Below, in pieces: positions 15,860 to 24,045 of a DNA stretch of 40,472 nucleotides. A program made the position numbers and the translations under genes. Below the pieces are notes generated by a model. That model did not search any database. It saw nothing but the letters and a program-made list of their open reading frames with translations, and was not told the origin of the DNA. Each line of letters begins with the position of its first letter. Positions within the stretch are counted from its first letter, which is position 1. The stretch is from Verrucomicrobiota bacterium (GTDB taxonomy: Bacteria > Chlamydiota > Chlamydiia > Chlamydiales > Rhabdochlamydiaceae), in assembly GCA_018239715.1 (NCBI GenBank), contig JAFEGW010000013.1:1-40472 (forward strand), written 5' to 3'.

Positions 15860-18800
15860 TGAAATGGATCAAATGGATTTTAACTTCTGCTTTTATCCTC
15901 CTGGCGCTTGCTGTAGGGCTGTTTTTACTCGCTCAAAGCCCCTGGGGCAAAGATAAAATAGGCATGATCTTAGAAGAGATCGCGCTGCAGCAGGGCTTTA
16001 AGCTGAAGATTGAAAAAATTGAAGGCGATCTTCCTCTCAAATGGACCCTTTCTCAAGTCCACCTCGAATTGAATCAGACCGATTCGATCGATATCGACCG
16101 CCTGCGCATCCGCCTGTCGATTCTGCCGCTGCTCCGTAAAAAAATCGGCATCCGCTACCTCAGCGCAGATAAAACTATCTATCGATTCAAGCCTGCGGAA
16201 AAAAGCGCCTCTTCTTCTCTCCCTCCTTTACCTCCTTATCTTGCCATTCATATGATGAAAATAAATCATTTAGAAGCGGTCAATCTTTCGACAGGAAATC
16301 AAGCCTTTTACAGCCTCTCAGGAAACTGCAATATTAAGAGAAGGGGCGCCGTTTTCAATCTTCATGCCAAAGTCCGCTCTTCGGATCTTGATTTGACGCT
16401 CTTCATCCAGGGAAATAAAAAACTCGACTCGATCATTGCCGATTTGAATGTGTCAGTCGAGTCGCAAAAAGCCTTTGCTCCTTTTGTGTCACTCCCCTTC
16501 GACATAGCTTTCCATCTCGAAACATCCTGTGCAGGGCCCTGGAAAACTTGGAAAACTTTTCTGGCTTCTCCCCAAAATCCCCTCCTTCCTCACCCGATCC
16601 AGGGAAATCTGAAATTAGATGTCAAACAGCTGACGCTTCCGGCGCTGCAAGGCCTGGATGAAAACTTGAGCGCAACGACTGCCTATTCTTTGCTCTCCGA
16701 TCGGTCTATCAAGCTCTCTGCCCTCAATTTGAAAAGCGATCTGCTCTGCATCAAGGGAGATGCCGAGCTCGATCGCTATTTTTCCCCTCGGGGCCTCGAA
16801 GGCTCCTTTTTACTCCCTCATCTTTCTCGGCTCTCTCCTGAGCTCAAAGGCATTGCCAAAGGCGATATCCTCTACAAAGGAGACCATTGCAAAATCTCTC
16901 TTAAAAGCGACCAGCTCGATATGAGAGAAGCGGCGTTTACAGACGCTAAGCTCTATCTGGAGGCCCGCCAAATGAGCGGAAGCTGGAACGGAACATGGGG
17001 ATTGTCCGCTCTCCATCCAGACTTGAGGTTTCAGGCTTCCGGTTCCTTAAAACTTCAATCCGAGCGCCTCAATATCGAGGGGCTGTCCTTGCAAGCCCCT
17101 GAAACTACTCTCGCGGGAGATTTTTCCCTTGATCTTCCTCAGATGAAAAATCTCTCCGGCGGCCTTTCTTTCCAAATCGGGGATTTAAAACCTTACTCAC
17201 AGCTCCTGCCTATAGCACTTGCAGGACAACTCGCCGGTCAAGTCAATTTTCAAGGTGAAAACACCCGCTGCCATGCGATTGCCAAAGCTTTAAAAATAGG
17301 AAAATTTCTCTCAGACCAAATCGATATCGATCTGAATGCGACTGACATTTTTCATGGGCTGAAAGGGAAATTCGACATTGAAAGTCAAAAAGGTTACCTA
17401 GCCGATATCTATTTCACCTCGGCAAGCTATACGATGGCATGGGATAATGACCTTTGGAGCTATGCACTCAAGATGGATGGCGAGTGGAAAAATCCTTTCA
17501 ACATCCGCTCGGAAGGGCATTTCTCTTTTTCCCCTGAAAATTTCGAGCTGAACTGCCATATTTTAGAAGGTGCACTCCTGCAAAAAAATCTCCATCTCGA
17601 GCAGCCTTTCACGGCTATCATCCAGCCTAAGGCCGTTTCTCTTACGGACTTTAAGTTGAAAATTGAAAACGGCTTTATTCACTCCTCTTTTCAACTTTCT
17701 CCTGAAAGTTCAAGGATGACGGTGCAGGCCGAGCATTTTCCGCTCGACTTTCTCACTCTGCTCTCTCACCGCTTTTCCCTCCAGGGGCTGTCTTCGATCG
17801 ATTTGGCGCTTTCCGGCTCGAATCGAGATCTCACCGGCCATTGCAATCTTCTTTTGGAACATGCCGATATTTTCCCTGCCGGCGGTACAACGCCGATTAA
17901 AACCAAAGCCTCCTTACAAGCCAACCTCAATCATGATACCGCTCAGGTCCATACCCATATCGTGGCAAGCGGCGAGCAATTTGTGGATCTTTCGGCTACA
18001 CTGCCCGTCTCGTATCAACTCTACCCTTTCAATATCACTGTGGACCGTCAAAAACCGCTTGCCGGACAATGTACGATCGAAGGCCATATCGAACAATTGT
18101 TTGATTTTATCAATATCGGGACTCAGCGCTTTGGCGGGCTGCTCTCTACACGTCTTGTCGGCAGCGGCAGCCTAGAGAAGCTGGCCTTTTTCGGTCCTCT
18201 GACAATCCAAAACGGCTTTTACCAAAACTATTTCATCGGAATAGGTTTTCAAAATGCTGCTATTGAGGCAGTCGCCAATGGAAGCACCCTCGATATCCAT
18301 CATATCGATGTCCAAGATGAAAGCTCCGGCACAGCGACAGCTACCGCCGTTTTCCATTTAGAGCCGAACCTTCCCTTTTCTGTGGAGGGAGAGATTTCTC
18401 ATTTCCGCGTCATCCGCTTCGACTGGCTTGCCGCCTCTTGCAGCGGGCCTTTTACCATTACCGGTAACCTCGAATCGGCCTTAGCCGAAGGCTCCCTCAC
18501 GGTGGATGAGGCAGAAATTCAAATTCCCGACCAGCTTCCTACGACCTTGGTCTCCCTCCCTGTCACTTTCATCAACCAACCGAAGACTTACACACCCCCT
18601 GTCTCTAACCCCTATCCCTTCCATTACGACCTCCGAGTCCAAGGCGAAGAAAATATTCACTTGACCGGACGGGGCCTCGATGCTCAGCTGGCCGGCAATC
18701 TCCATATTGCAGGACAGAACCTCGATGTCGTCCCCTCAGGTGCCCTCAAAACACAAAAAGGAAAATTTTCTTTTTCCGGCAAAGACTTCAAGATTACCGA

Positions 18801-19308
18801 AGGAGAAGTCTCCTTCACCGAGGCCGGAAGCTTTGTCAACATCACCGGCAACTTAGACCTCACTGATCTTAAAGTCCTCGTGACTTTTAGGGGCTCCTTG
18901 AAATCCCCCCAGCTCCTCTTCCAATCGAATCCTCCCCTCCCCACCAGCTCGATCCTCGCCCGGATCCTCTTCAATAAAGATGTTTCTGAATTAAATGCTT
19001 CCCAAGCCGGCCAACTGGCCTATACGATCATCAGCCTCTCCGGCGGATCGGGCCCCAGCATCTTGGAGACTATTCATAAAAATCTTGGCATCGACAGACT
19101 GGGGATTTCTTCTAATGAGCAGACCGGAAAGATCTCCGTTCAAATCGGCAAATATCTCACCGAAGGGGTCATGATCACCCTCTCTCAAAGCACTGAGCAA
19201 AGCCATGTTATCGTCGAAGTCGAGCTCAAAGGAGGCTTTGTCCTTCAGGCCGAGACTCACCTCAATGATCAAGGTAAATTAATATTTAAGTGGAATAAAA
19301 ATTATTAA
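15859..19308 (+). CDS. tamB: TamB-like translocation and assembly module protein
   Basis: 1149 residues. N-terminal inner-membrane anchor (WIKWILTSAFILLALAVGLFLL, about 3-25), a very long repetitive beta-rich body (AsmA/TamB type, a hydrophobic groove across the periplasm), and the diagnostic C-terminal TamB domain. That domain shows GALKTQKGKFSFSGKDFKI near 955, ILARILFNKDVSELNASQAG near 1030 and IGKYLTEGVMITLSQ near 1098. It starts on the last base of tamA. Slightly shorter than the E. coli protein (1259). Together with the Mla genes at 22463-25244 the window holds two phospholipid/OMP transport routes. Confidence 0.9.
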   Translation: MKWIKWILTSAFILLALAVGLFLLAQSPWGKDKIGMILEEIALQQGFKLKIEKIEGDLPLKWTLSQVHLELNQTDSIDIDRLRIRLSILPLLRKKIGIRYLSADKTIYRFKPAEKSASSSLPPLPPYLAIHMMKINHLEAVNLSTGNQAFYSLSGNCNIKRRGAVFNLHAKVRSSDLDLTLFIQGNKKLDSIIADLNVSVESQKAFAPFVSLPFDIAFHLETSCAGPWKTWKTFLASPQNPLLPHPIQGNLKLDVKQLTLPALQGLDENLSATTAYSLLSDRSIKLSALNLKSDLLCIKGDAELDRYFSPRGLEGSFLLPHLSRLSPELKGIAKGDILYKGDHCKISLKSDQLDMREAAFTDAKLYLEARQMSGSWNGTWGLSALHPDLRFQASGSLKLQSERLNIEGLSLQAPETTLAGDFSLDLPQMKNLSGGLSFQIGDLKPYSQLLPIALAGQLAGQVNFQGENTRCHAIAKALKIGKFLSDQIDIDLNATDIFHGLKGKFDIESQKGYLADIYFTSASYTMAWDNDLWSYALKMDGEWKNPFNIRSEGHFSFSPENFELNCHILEGALLQKNLHLEQPFTAIIQPKAVSLTDFKLKIENGFIHSSFQLSPESSRMTVQAEHFPLDFLTLLSHRFSLQGLSSIDLALSGSNRDLTGHCNLLLEHADIFPAGGTTPIKTKASLQANLNHDTAQVHTHIVASGEQFVDLSATLPVSYQLYPFNITVDRQKPLAGQCTIEGHIEQLFDFINIGTQRFGGLLSTRLVGSGSLEKLAFFGPLTIQNGFYQNYFIGIGFQNAAIEAVANGSTLDIHHIDVQDESSGTATATAVFHLEPNLPFSVEGEISHFRVIRFDWLAASCSGPFTITGNLESALAEGSLTVDEAEIQIPDQLPTTLVSLPVTFINQPKTYTPPVSNPYPFHYDLRVQGEENIHLTGRGLDAQLAGNLHIAGQNLDVVPSGALKTQKGKFSFSGKDFKITEGEVSFTEAGSFVNITGNLDLTDLKVLVTFRGSLKSPQLLFQSNPPLPTSSILARILFNKDVSELNASQAGQLAYTIISLSGGSGPSILETIHKNLGIDRLGISSNEQTGKISVQIGKYLTEGVMITLSQSTEQSHVIVEVELKGGFVLQAETHLNDQGKLIFKWNKNY

Positions 19309-19324
19309 TTCCAAAAACTCCTTC

Positions 19325-19348
19325 TTAATGTTATGCTAGTGACATTAA
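19325..19348 (+). promoter_or_regulatory. Inverted repeat around a candidate -10 element
   Basis: TTAATGT (19325-19331) and ACATTAA (19342-19348) flank TATGCT at 19332-19337, which could be a -10 for the operon that begins at 19364; the -35 (TTCCAA, 19309-19314) is poor. A dyad over a -10 is a usual operator position, but this is only suggestive. Confidence 0.3.
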
Positions 19349-19363
19349 AAAAATGGAGTATCT

Positions 19364-19963
19364 ATGACAACAGTATTACCTGCAGGCGGACATGGGACAA
19401 AATTTGAGCCCGTCGAATTGAAGCAATCCCAGCCACTTCCCGCTGATCTTGAACAGCTCTCTGAACAGACGTATGCCGATAGCAATATCCATGGCTATAA
19501 AGCTAAGCTTGAGCAGCATGAAGTCAACGTTGGAATGCTACTGCCTGGCATTGGGATGGCTCAAGAAGCGCTCAGAGATCAAAGATTAGCGGCAAAAAAT
19601 ACCCAGCTCCACGAAGAAAGACAAAACCTGGATGCCATTACGACATTCCTCGATAAAGTTAATCAACAAAAAAATAATAAAGTTATTGATTTTACAGGTG
19701 AAAATGAGCTTTTAGACAGACTTAAGAGTATTTTACCCGACGAGAAACGTCTGAGCAACCCTCAAATGAAAAGAGAAGATGCAGAGCTTCTCTGCCGGGC
19801 ACTCACTCGTAAAAGTGAAAATCACATCACACCGAAGATTGAAGAAATTACTACTGACATGACCCATATTATCGAAGATCTCGATAAAATTCTGCCAATC
19901 TTGAAAGAGATGCTGCAGGCTTATGCGCGCTTGATCGAGCGTATTAATGGCAATAGAAGATAA
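19364..19963 (+). CDS. Helical protein of unknown function, first of a three-gene operon
   Basis: 199 residues with no signal peptide or membrane segment. Residues 30-120 are charged and helical (LEQHEVNVGMLLPGIGMAQEAL, LHEERQNLDAITTFLDKVNQ). The C-terminal third is a predicted amphipathic helix (ITTDMTHIIEDLDKILPILKEMLQAYARLIERI). The flexible N-terminus (TTVLPAGGHGTKFEP) is compatible with a type III signal or a chaperone partner but proves nothing. GGAG lies 8 nt before the ATG. It overlaps the next gene by one base (TAATG). No family recognised. Confidence 0.6.
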   Translation: MTTVLPAGGHGTKFEPVELKQSQPLPADLEQLSEQTYADSNIHGYKAKLEQHEVNVGMLLPGIGMAQEALRDQRLAAKNTQLHEERQNLDAITTFLDKVNQQKNNKVIDFTGENELLDRLKSILPDEKRLSNPQMKREDAELLCRALTRKSENHITPKIEEITTDMTHIIEDLDKILPILKEMLQAYARLIERINGNRR

Positions 19964-20760
19964 TGGCCATTGAAGCAACGAGTTCATCTTCCGCTTCTTC
20001 CGTGAAGTTTCCGACAGGAACTATCTTAGGAAATTTAGCCGAAGAGATGGACAAAACCCGCAAATCCTTGGAAAGGCATAAGCAAATCACGGTTCTCCGG
20101 CCTTTGAAAGAGAACGGTGCTCTCTTGGACCAATATTCCCAAGCAGAACTGGCTGCTTTAGCCGAGGTAGCCCAAGCGAGAGACAACCAAAATCGCTGGG
20201 CCTATGCTCACCTCTTCCATTCGATCCTTTACGCCATCTCTTCCATCTCTTATGGGGCTTATCTCATTGCCGATGGCAAAAAAGAAGGTTGGAACTTGGT
20301 TAAAGCTGGAGTTTTTTTATTTGGAAATACTGCAATGGAATTTACAGGTGGATGGAGACTTGCTTCTCGCCTCTTGTCCTTTGGCAATGAGATGGGCGAA
20401 GAAGTGCTGAGTAAACTGCTCCCGATTTTGACGACTTTTGGCATATCTATCTACACTTCTCAAAGTTTCACCAAACTTTCAGAAGAAAACCGCCAATTCA
20501 TGGAAAATCTCAATTGGCTCATGTCATGGATCAATATGATTATACAAGCCACGCAACTCTACACTTCTTGGGTTAAAGGGCAAGCTGAGCGTCGGCTGAT
20601 CTCTATAGAGAGTAAAATCACCGCTGTTCGGATGGGAATCGATCCTCTTACGCAGCTCAATGAATCTCAGACAGCTATCAGCAAAAGTATTAATGATCGC
20701 ATTAAAAATGGAATTAAACGTATATTTAATGGAACATCTGCTCTCGCACAGGGAGCTTAG
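19963..20760 (+). CDS. Hydrophobic-hairpin protein of unknown function, second of three-gene operon
   Basis: 265 residues. The N-terminal 80 residues are polar (S/A/T-rich start, then helix LAEEMDKTRKSLERHKQ). Two hydrophobic regions follow: LFHSILYAISSISYGAYLIA (about 86-105) with AGVFLFGNTAMEFTGG (about 115-130), and LLPILTTFGISIYTSQSF (about 150-168) with LNWLMSWINMIIQATQLYTS. The C-terminus is amphipathic (ERRLISIESKITAVRMGI). A polar N-terminus plus paired hydrophobic helices and a helical tail recalls type III translocators or chlamydial inclusion-membrane proteins, but no sequence motif confirms it. Translationally coupled to the gene before. The next gene's ribosome-binding site overlaps this stop codon. 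Confidence 0.6.
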   Translation: MAIEATSSSSASSVKFPTGTILGNLAEEMDKTRKSLERHKQITVLRPLKENGALLDQYSQAELAALAEVAQARDNQNRWAYAHLFHSILYAISSISYGAYLIADGKKEGWNLVKAGVFLFGNTAMEFTGGWRLASRLLSFGNEMGEEVLSKLLPILTTFGISIYTSQSFTKLSEENRQFMENLNWLMSWINMIIQATQLYTSWVKGQAERRLISIESKITAVRMGIDPLTQLNESQTAISKSINDRIKNGIKRIFNGTSALAQGA

Positions 20761-20769
20761 GAGGAATTT

Positions 20770-21252
20770 ATGACAACAAAAGTAGCATTACCACCCGCAG
20801 CATTACCAAAAAGCGAAACGAAACAGGTCTCCGCTAAACGAGAATTTGAAAAGATCATTCTTGAGATTTGCCGTAAATTTGCAGAATCCCGCGCGATTGC
20901 TGGTGAGTATATTGAAGCTCTCATCAAACGTAGTGAAGAAAATTATTCCAGTCGAACATTCTGGCATTGGGCTGGTACTCTTTCTGAAGCAGTTACTGGA
21001 GTAGGTACTGGAGCTGTAGCTTATAAATTAGGTTCGAAAGTGCCTGAGGCATTTCAAATGGGCGTAAAAGTAGGAGAAGTTTTTAAAAGTGGTGTAGGAT
21101 TCAGACAATATTCACAGAACATGGAACAAGAAAAAATCCAACACGCAAATTCACAATGGTCAACATTTGCTAATGGCGCACAAGATGCGATCCGCAACTT
21201 AAAAGCGGCTCAGCAGCGCCTCCAGCAGATGGAAGATAATATCAATCGCTAA
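20770..21252 (+). CDS. Small helical protein of unknown function, third of three-gene operon
   Basis: 160 residues. An S/A/P-rich N-terminus (TTKVALPPAALPKSETKQVS), a helix EFEKIILEICRKFAESRAIA, a glycine/alanine-rich weakly hydrophobic segment WHWAGTLSEAVTGVGTGAVA (about 61-80), and an amphipathic C-terminal coil (IRNLKAAQQRLQQMEDNINR). Its start MTTKVALP resembles the MTTVLPAG start of the first gene in the operon. GGAGG sits 5 nt before the ATG, overlapping the previous stop. The operon ends at the terminator 21279-21310. Function unknown; probably works with its two neighbours. Confidence 0.6.
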   Translation: MTTKVALPPAALPKSETKQVSAKREFEKIILEICRKFAESRAIAGEYIEALIKRSEENYSSRTFWHWAGTLSEAVTGVGTGAVAYKLGSKVPEAFQMGVKVGEVFKSGVGFRQYSQNMEQEKIQHANSQWSTFANGAQDAIRNLKAAQQRLQQMEDNINR

Positions 21253-21278
21253 ACACTTTAAGCATTCCAATCTAGAAA

Positions 21279-21310
21279 GAGCCGCAGTTTTTCTGCGGGT
21301 CTTTTTTTTT
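21279..21310 (+). terminator. Rho-independent terminator of the three-gene operon
   Basis: Stem GAGCCGCAG/CTGCGGGTC (9 bp with one mismatch, 21279-21287 and 21293-21301), a TTTTT loop and a run of nine T at 21302-21310. Lies 27 nt after the stop at 21252 and separates the operon from the WD40 gene. Confidence 0.9.
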
Positions 21311-21314
21311 GGAA

Positions 21315-21342
21315 TTTCCATTGTTCTTTTAATACCTATAAT
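21315..21342 (+). promoter_or_regulatory. Likely promoter of the WD40 gene
   Basis: TATAAT at 21337-21342 with TTTCCA at 21315-21320 (16-nt spacer), directly after the upstream terminator. A transcript from about 21349 would have a 23-nt leader with AAGGAG before the ATG at 21372. Confidence 0.5.
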
Positions 21343-21371
21343 TTAAATTTTTCTTCTAAAAAGGAGACTTT

Positions 21372-22346
21372 ATGGCTGCTGTTGGACCTTCTCTCTATCC
21401 ATCGACTTATTCCCTCCCGTCTCCTAAGAGTGCTTCTATCGGCCCTGTGCCGATGGAATGTTTTAAGACTCTAAAAAATGACACTGCGGGCATTACGGCA
21501 GTTGTGCCTTTTTCAGATGGAAGGTTTGCTAGCGGCTCTTATGATAGCAAGATCATGGTATGGAATCATGACGGAGAACCCATCGATACTTTTTGGAATG
21601 ATTATTTTAATGTCCGTGCTCTAGCACCCATTTCAGATACACTTTTAGCCTGCGGGCTGGCTGGAATCCCTAATGGGCGAACGACCGGCATCGTGAAACT
21701 CTGGGATCTCCATACCAAAGATTCTCAAATTTTAGGAACCTACCAAACCGATATTACAGCTCTTGCTGTATCTCCTGAAAAAAGACTTGCAAGTGGAGAC
21801 AGGCTAGGTTTTTTTAATATCTTTAATCCCTTCTCTAAAAAGCTTGAAATCGGCTCAGTTCCCACCGGATCTCAGATCTGGTCTCTGGCCTTCGTCCAGA
21901 ATGGAAAAATGCTTGCAACGGGACAGACCAATGGAGAAATTCTTTTTTGGGACTCTCATACGGGTAAATTTTTGAAATCTTTTAAGATGCACAAAGATGC
22001 CGTTACAGCTCTTACGGTCCTCCCTGATGGAACTCTTGTCAGCGGATCTTTCGACGGAAATATTATACTATGGGATACTAGCAAAGACCCTTCCCAGGCT
22101 TGGATTAAAACTCTGAAATCCGGACCTGTGACTTCCTTGGCAACACAAGGTGATATTCTCGTGAGCGGCTCCTGGGATAAAAGTTTTACGGTTTGGGACA
22201 CAAATACTGCCGCTTTCTGGCAATCCCCTTTCACGGAGCACCAAGGGATTATCTATGCAGTAGCTGCCTTTGAGGATAGGGTTGTAACTGGCTCCGAAGA
22301 TAAGACCCTTAAATTATGGCAATCCAAGTTAAAAGCCCGCTTATAA
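21372..22346 (+). CDS. WD40-repeat protein, seven-bladed propeller
   Basis: 324 residues. Seven blade-ending motifs can be counted: SYDSKIMVWN, TTGIVKLWD, LGFFNIFN (degenerate), TNGEILFWD, SFDGNIILWD, SWDKSFTVWD and SEDKTLKLWQ, enough for one closed propeller. There is no signal peptide, membrane segment or attached enzyme domain. The first 30 residues are Ser/Pro-rich. WD40 propellers are protein-interaction platforms that are common in eukaryotes; next to F-box genes elsewhere in the window, a host-directed role is possible but unproven. Own promoter and a good ribosome-binding site (AAGGAG) suggest a single-gene transcript. Confidence 0.85.
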   Translation: MAAVGPSLYPSTYSLPSPKSASIGPVPMECFKTLKNDTAGITAVVPFSDGRFASGSYDSKIMVWNHDGEPIDTFWNDYFNVRALAPISDTLLACGLAGIPNGRTTGIVKLWDLHTKDSQILGTYQTDITALAVSPEKRLASGDRLGFFNIFNPFSKKLEIGSVPTGSQIWSLAFVQNGKMLATGQTNGEILFWDSHTGKFLKSFKMHKDAVTALTVLPDGTLVSGSFDGNIILWDTSKDPSQAWIKTLKSGPVTSLATQGDILVSGSWDKSFTVWDTNTAAFWQSPFTEHQGIIYAVAAFEDRVVTGSEDKTLKLWQSKLKARL

Positions 22347-22413
22347 GAATTATTTATTCCATGATTCTTTATCACTCTTAAAAATCGAAAACCAGGTATG
22401 ATAAGGCTAAGAC

Positions 22414-22445
22414 CTCTCTTGAAATAAAATTTATTTCAATGAGAG
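22414..22445. promoter_or_regulatory. Long inverted repeat in the mlaE leader
   Basis: TTGAAATAAA (22419-22428), one base, TTTATTTCAA (22430-22439): perfect 10-bp arms. They are extended by CTCTC (22414-22418) and GAGAG (22441-22445) after a single bulged T. The -10-like TATGAT at 22397-22402 lies before it and the AAGGAA ribosome-binding site 11 nt after it. There is no T-run, so an operator or an mRNA hairpin is more likely than a terminator. Confidence 0.5.
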
Positions 22446-22462
22446 AGAGAAGATAAGGAAGC

Positions 22463-23281
22463 ATGGAATCGGAAAACGAAGAAGTCCTCGAATGGCGTCC
22501 GTGGCTGAAAGACCGCCTCAAATTTATTGAAGGTCTGGGAGAGTATGCGACCCTGATCAGCAACGTGCTCAAGGCTGCGGTACAAAAACCGCCGGCTCTC
22601 CGTCTCTTTTTACAACAGCTTTATGACATCGGCGTCGCCTCCCTTCCCGTGGTGGCTATCACAGGATTATTCACGGGGCTTGTTTTGTCGGCGCAATCTT
22701 TCTATCAGCTTGCCGACAAAGGTCTTACTGGCCTGACGGGGCTTCTCGTCGCCAAAGCCATGATCACGGAACTGGGGCCTGTTCTGACCGCTTTCATGGT
22801 CACCGGCCGTGTCGGCGCTGCGATGTGCGCCGAGCTGGGAACCATGAAAGTCACGGAACAGATCGATGCTTTAGAGACCATGGCGGTCAACCCGCATCGG
22901 TATCTTGTTGCCCCTCGCGTCTTGGCAGGATCTTTTATCATGCCTTTGCTGACGATTTTCAGCATGATCATGGGGATTTTTGGCGGATATACGATGGCGG
23001 TCTACTTTTTCGGCATGACCCCGACCGCTTATTTTGATCCGATGCCGCTGCATATTTCGATGTTTGACCTGTTCACCGGTATTGTTAAAGCGTTTGTCTT
23101 TGGCTCCCTCATCATGACGATCTCCTGCTATAAAGGGATGAAGACCACGGGTGGTGCTGCTGGGGTAGGACGGGCCACGACCCACAGCGTCGTGCTCTCT
23201 TACTGCTGCATTCTTTTTGCGAATTTTTTCCTCACGCTTGCTTTGAATATTTTCCGGAGTCAATTGCAGAAACTCTTATGA
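22463..23281 (+). CDS. mlaE: ABC transporter permease MlaE
   Basis: 272 residues. MlaE-family inner-membrane permease of a phospholipid transport system between outer and inner membrane. The family core is complete: VVAITGLFTGLVLSAQSFYQ near 76, AKAMITELGPVLTAFMVTGR near 101, the coupling helix region GAAMCAELGTMKVTEQIDAL near 123 and the last helices ending in SYCCILFANFFLTLAL. The MVTGRVGAAMCAELG segment with the Glu contacts the ATPase. First gene of mlaE-mlaF-mlaD-yqgE, with 4-nt overlaps (ATGA) throughout. Confidence 0.93.
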   Translation: MESENEEVLEWRPWLKDRLKFIEGLGEYATLISNVLKAAVQKPPALRLFLQQLYDIGVASLPVVAITGLFTGLVLSAQSFYQLADKGLTGLTGLLVAKAMITELGPVLTAFMVTGRVGAAMCAELGTMKVTEQIDALETMAVNPHRYLVAPRVLAGSFIMPLLTIFSMIMGIFGGYTMAVYFFGMTPTAYFDPMPLHISMFDLFTGIVKAFVFGSLIMTISCYKGMKTTGGAAGVGRATTHSVVLSYCCILFANFFLTLALNIFRSQLQKLL

Positions 23282-24045
23282 TCAAAATCCGCAACCTGAA
23301 AAAAAGCTTTAAGGACCATCAGGTTTTAGACGGCCTGAACCTCGATGTTGAAACCGGAGAAACCCTGGTCATCCTTGGACGCTCCGGCATGGGTAAGAGC
23401 GTTCTTTTAAAACATATCATCGGCATCTCCAAGGCCGACGCAGGCACGATCGATATCGGCGAGAATCGGATCTCGGACCTCTCGGGCCCTGACCTCTATA
23501 AAGTCGTCATCAACATGGGGATGCTCTTTCAGGGAGCCGCTCTGTTTGATTCAATGAATGTCGAAGAAAATACCGGTTTTTTTCTTCGAGAACATGGCGA
23601 CCTCAGGGCAAAGAAAAAATTTACCTCGAGTGAAATCCGCGATAAAGTCAGCCAAGCATTAGAGATGGTAGGACTTGCCGGCACTGAAAAGAAAATGCCT
23701 TCCGAACTCTCCGGAGGCATGAGAAAACGGGCTGCACTGGCACGCCTGATCGTCTACCGCCCTTCGATTATCCTGTATGACGAGCCTACGACAGGGCTGG
23801 ATCCCATCACGGCCATGCAAATCAATGAGCTCATCGTCAAGACCCAGCACGAGCTTAAAGCCACGAGTATTGTCGTGACTCACGATATCCTATCAGCCTT
23901 GACCGTCGCCGACCGGATGGCTTTGCTCGACGAGGGGAAAATCCAGCACATTGCAGAACCTGATACTTTCATGAAAATCGACAATCCTATAATTGAATTC
24001 TTAAGGAAGAGCATGACTCCTATTGCCAAAAGGCCTCAAACATGA
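23278..24045 (+). CDS. mlaF: ABC transporter ATPase MlaF
   Basis: 255 residues. Energises MlaE. Walker A is GRSGMGKS (34-41), the Q-loop lies in NMGMLFQGAALFD (near 84), the signature is LSGGM (143-147), Walker B is IILYDE (163-168) and the switch histidine is H201 in VVTHD. The sequence ALFDSMNVEEN and GGMRKRAALARL are typical of the Mla/Ttg2A ATPases. Start codon overlaps the end of mlaE by 4 nt. Confidence 0.93.
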   Translation: MIKIRNLKKSFKDHQVLDGLNLDVETGETLVILGRSGMGKSVLLKHIIGISKADAGTIDIGENRISDLSGPDLYKVVINMGMLFQGAALFDSMNVEENTGFFLREHGDLRAKKKFTSSEIRDKVSQALEMVGLAGTEKKMPSELSGGMRKRAALARLIVYRPSIILYDEPTTGLDPITAMQINELIVKTQHELKATSIVVTHDILSALTVADRMALLDEGKIQHIAEPDTFMKIDNPIIEFLRKSMTPIAKRPQT

